DNA from: Pedobacter sp. Leaf176
GTDB lineage: Bacteria; Bacteroidota; Bacteroidia; Sphingobacteriales; Sphingobacteriaceae
Assembly: GCF_001424305.1 (NCBI RefSeq)
Contig: NZ_LMPD01000003.1
Location: 738,493 to 802,492 of the forward strand
Direction: 5' to 3'
DNA length: 64,000 nucleotides
Notes under the pieces: model-generated
Told to the model about the DNA's origin: nothing
The model's input: the letters and a program-made list of their open reading frames with translations, nothing else
The model's database searches: none
Translations under genes and position numbers: made by a program
Shown here: positions 64,000 to 64,000 of the stretch, one piece after another
Layout: every line of letters starts with the position of its first letter
Numbering within the stretch: position 1 is the stretch's first letter

Positions 64000-64000
64000 T

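Overview
The window looks like chromosomal DNA of a Bacteroidota bacterium, most likely a Pedobacter-like member of the Sphingobacteriaceae. The grounds are protein families typical of that group (TonB-dependent receptors, DUF4374, DUF4199, DUF1080, monomeric isocitrate dehydrogenase, LytS-type kinase), promoters of the TAnnTTTG type, an almost complete lack of Shine-Dalgarno sequences except in front of rpsR and rplI, and many intergenic hairpin repeats. Genus is an inference; no rRNA is present.

Region by region. 0-8.5 kb: a sensor kinase, an acetyltransferase, a DUF47 protein, lipoproteins, an S41 protease, an SRPBCC protein, a Gfo/Idh/MocA oxidoreductase, and two tRNA-Phe genes around an acetyltransferase broken by one stop codon. 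8.7-17.4 kb: a pair of Fe-S oxidoreductase genes, small conserved proteins, an AsmA-like protein, a peptidoglycan glycosyltransferase, a DUF1080 lipoprotein and an SDR enzyme. 17.5-22.6 kb: rpsF-rpsR-rplI, a secreted protein, an AraC regulator, a 43-residue membrane protein and dnaX. 23-28 kb: an AraC regulator facing a TonB receptor plus DUF4374 lipoprotein, probably iron or siderophore uptake. 28.6-37.6 kb: small enzymes and regulators, isocitrate dehydrogenase, and a PQQ-type sugar dehydrogenase next to a second TonB receptor. 37.6-39 kb: repeat-rich DNA.

40.2-45.9 kb is the most accessory-looking part. It is a run of co-oriented, AT-rich genes (ZipA-like protein, unknown protein, Crp plus HXXEE pair, Cdd1-like HhH protein, SnoaL-like protein, lipoprotein) separated by imperfect palindromes, several of which begin in the stop codon of the preceding gene. 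The layout recalls an integron-type cassette array, but no integrase is in the window.

46.4-47.7 kb holds an ArsR/SRPBCC/VOC operon with a promoter-overlapping operator. 48.9-62.5 kb carries a DNA-repair-rich set: an iron-sulfur photolyase, DNA-3-methyladenine glycosylase I, and an operon of AraC-Ogt fusion, stand-alone Ada-N-like protein and AlkB, with stress proteins (DUF2383, DUF892) and envelope proteins around it. This block is bracketed by a tandem repeat of about 469 bp, in opposite orientation at 48.1-48.9 kb and 62.6-64.0 kb; the second array runs off the window. Divergent relatives of the repeat lie at 37.6-38.6 and 50.8 kb, and a hairpin inside it keeps its pairing while its sequence changes.
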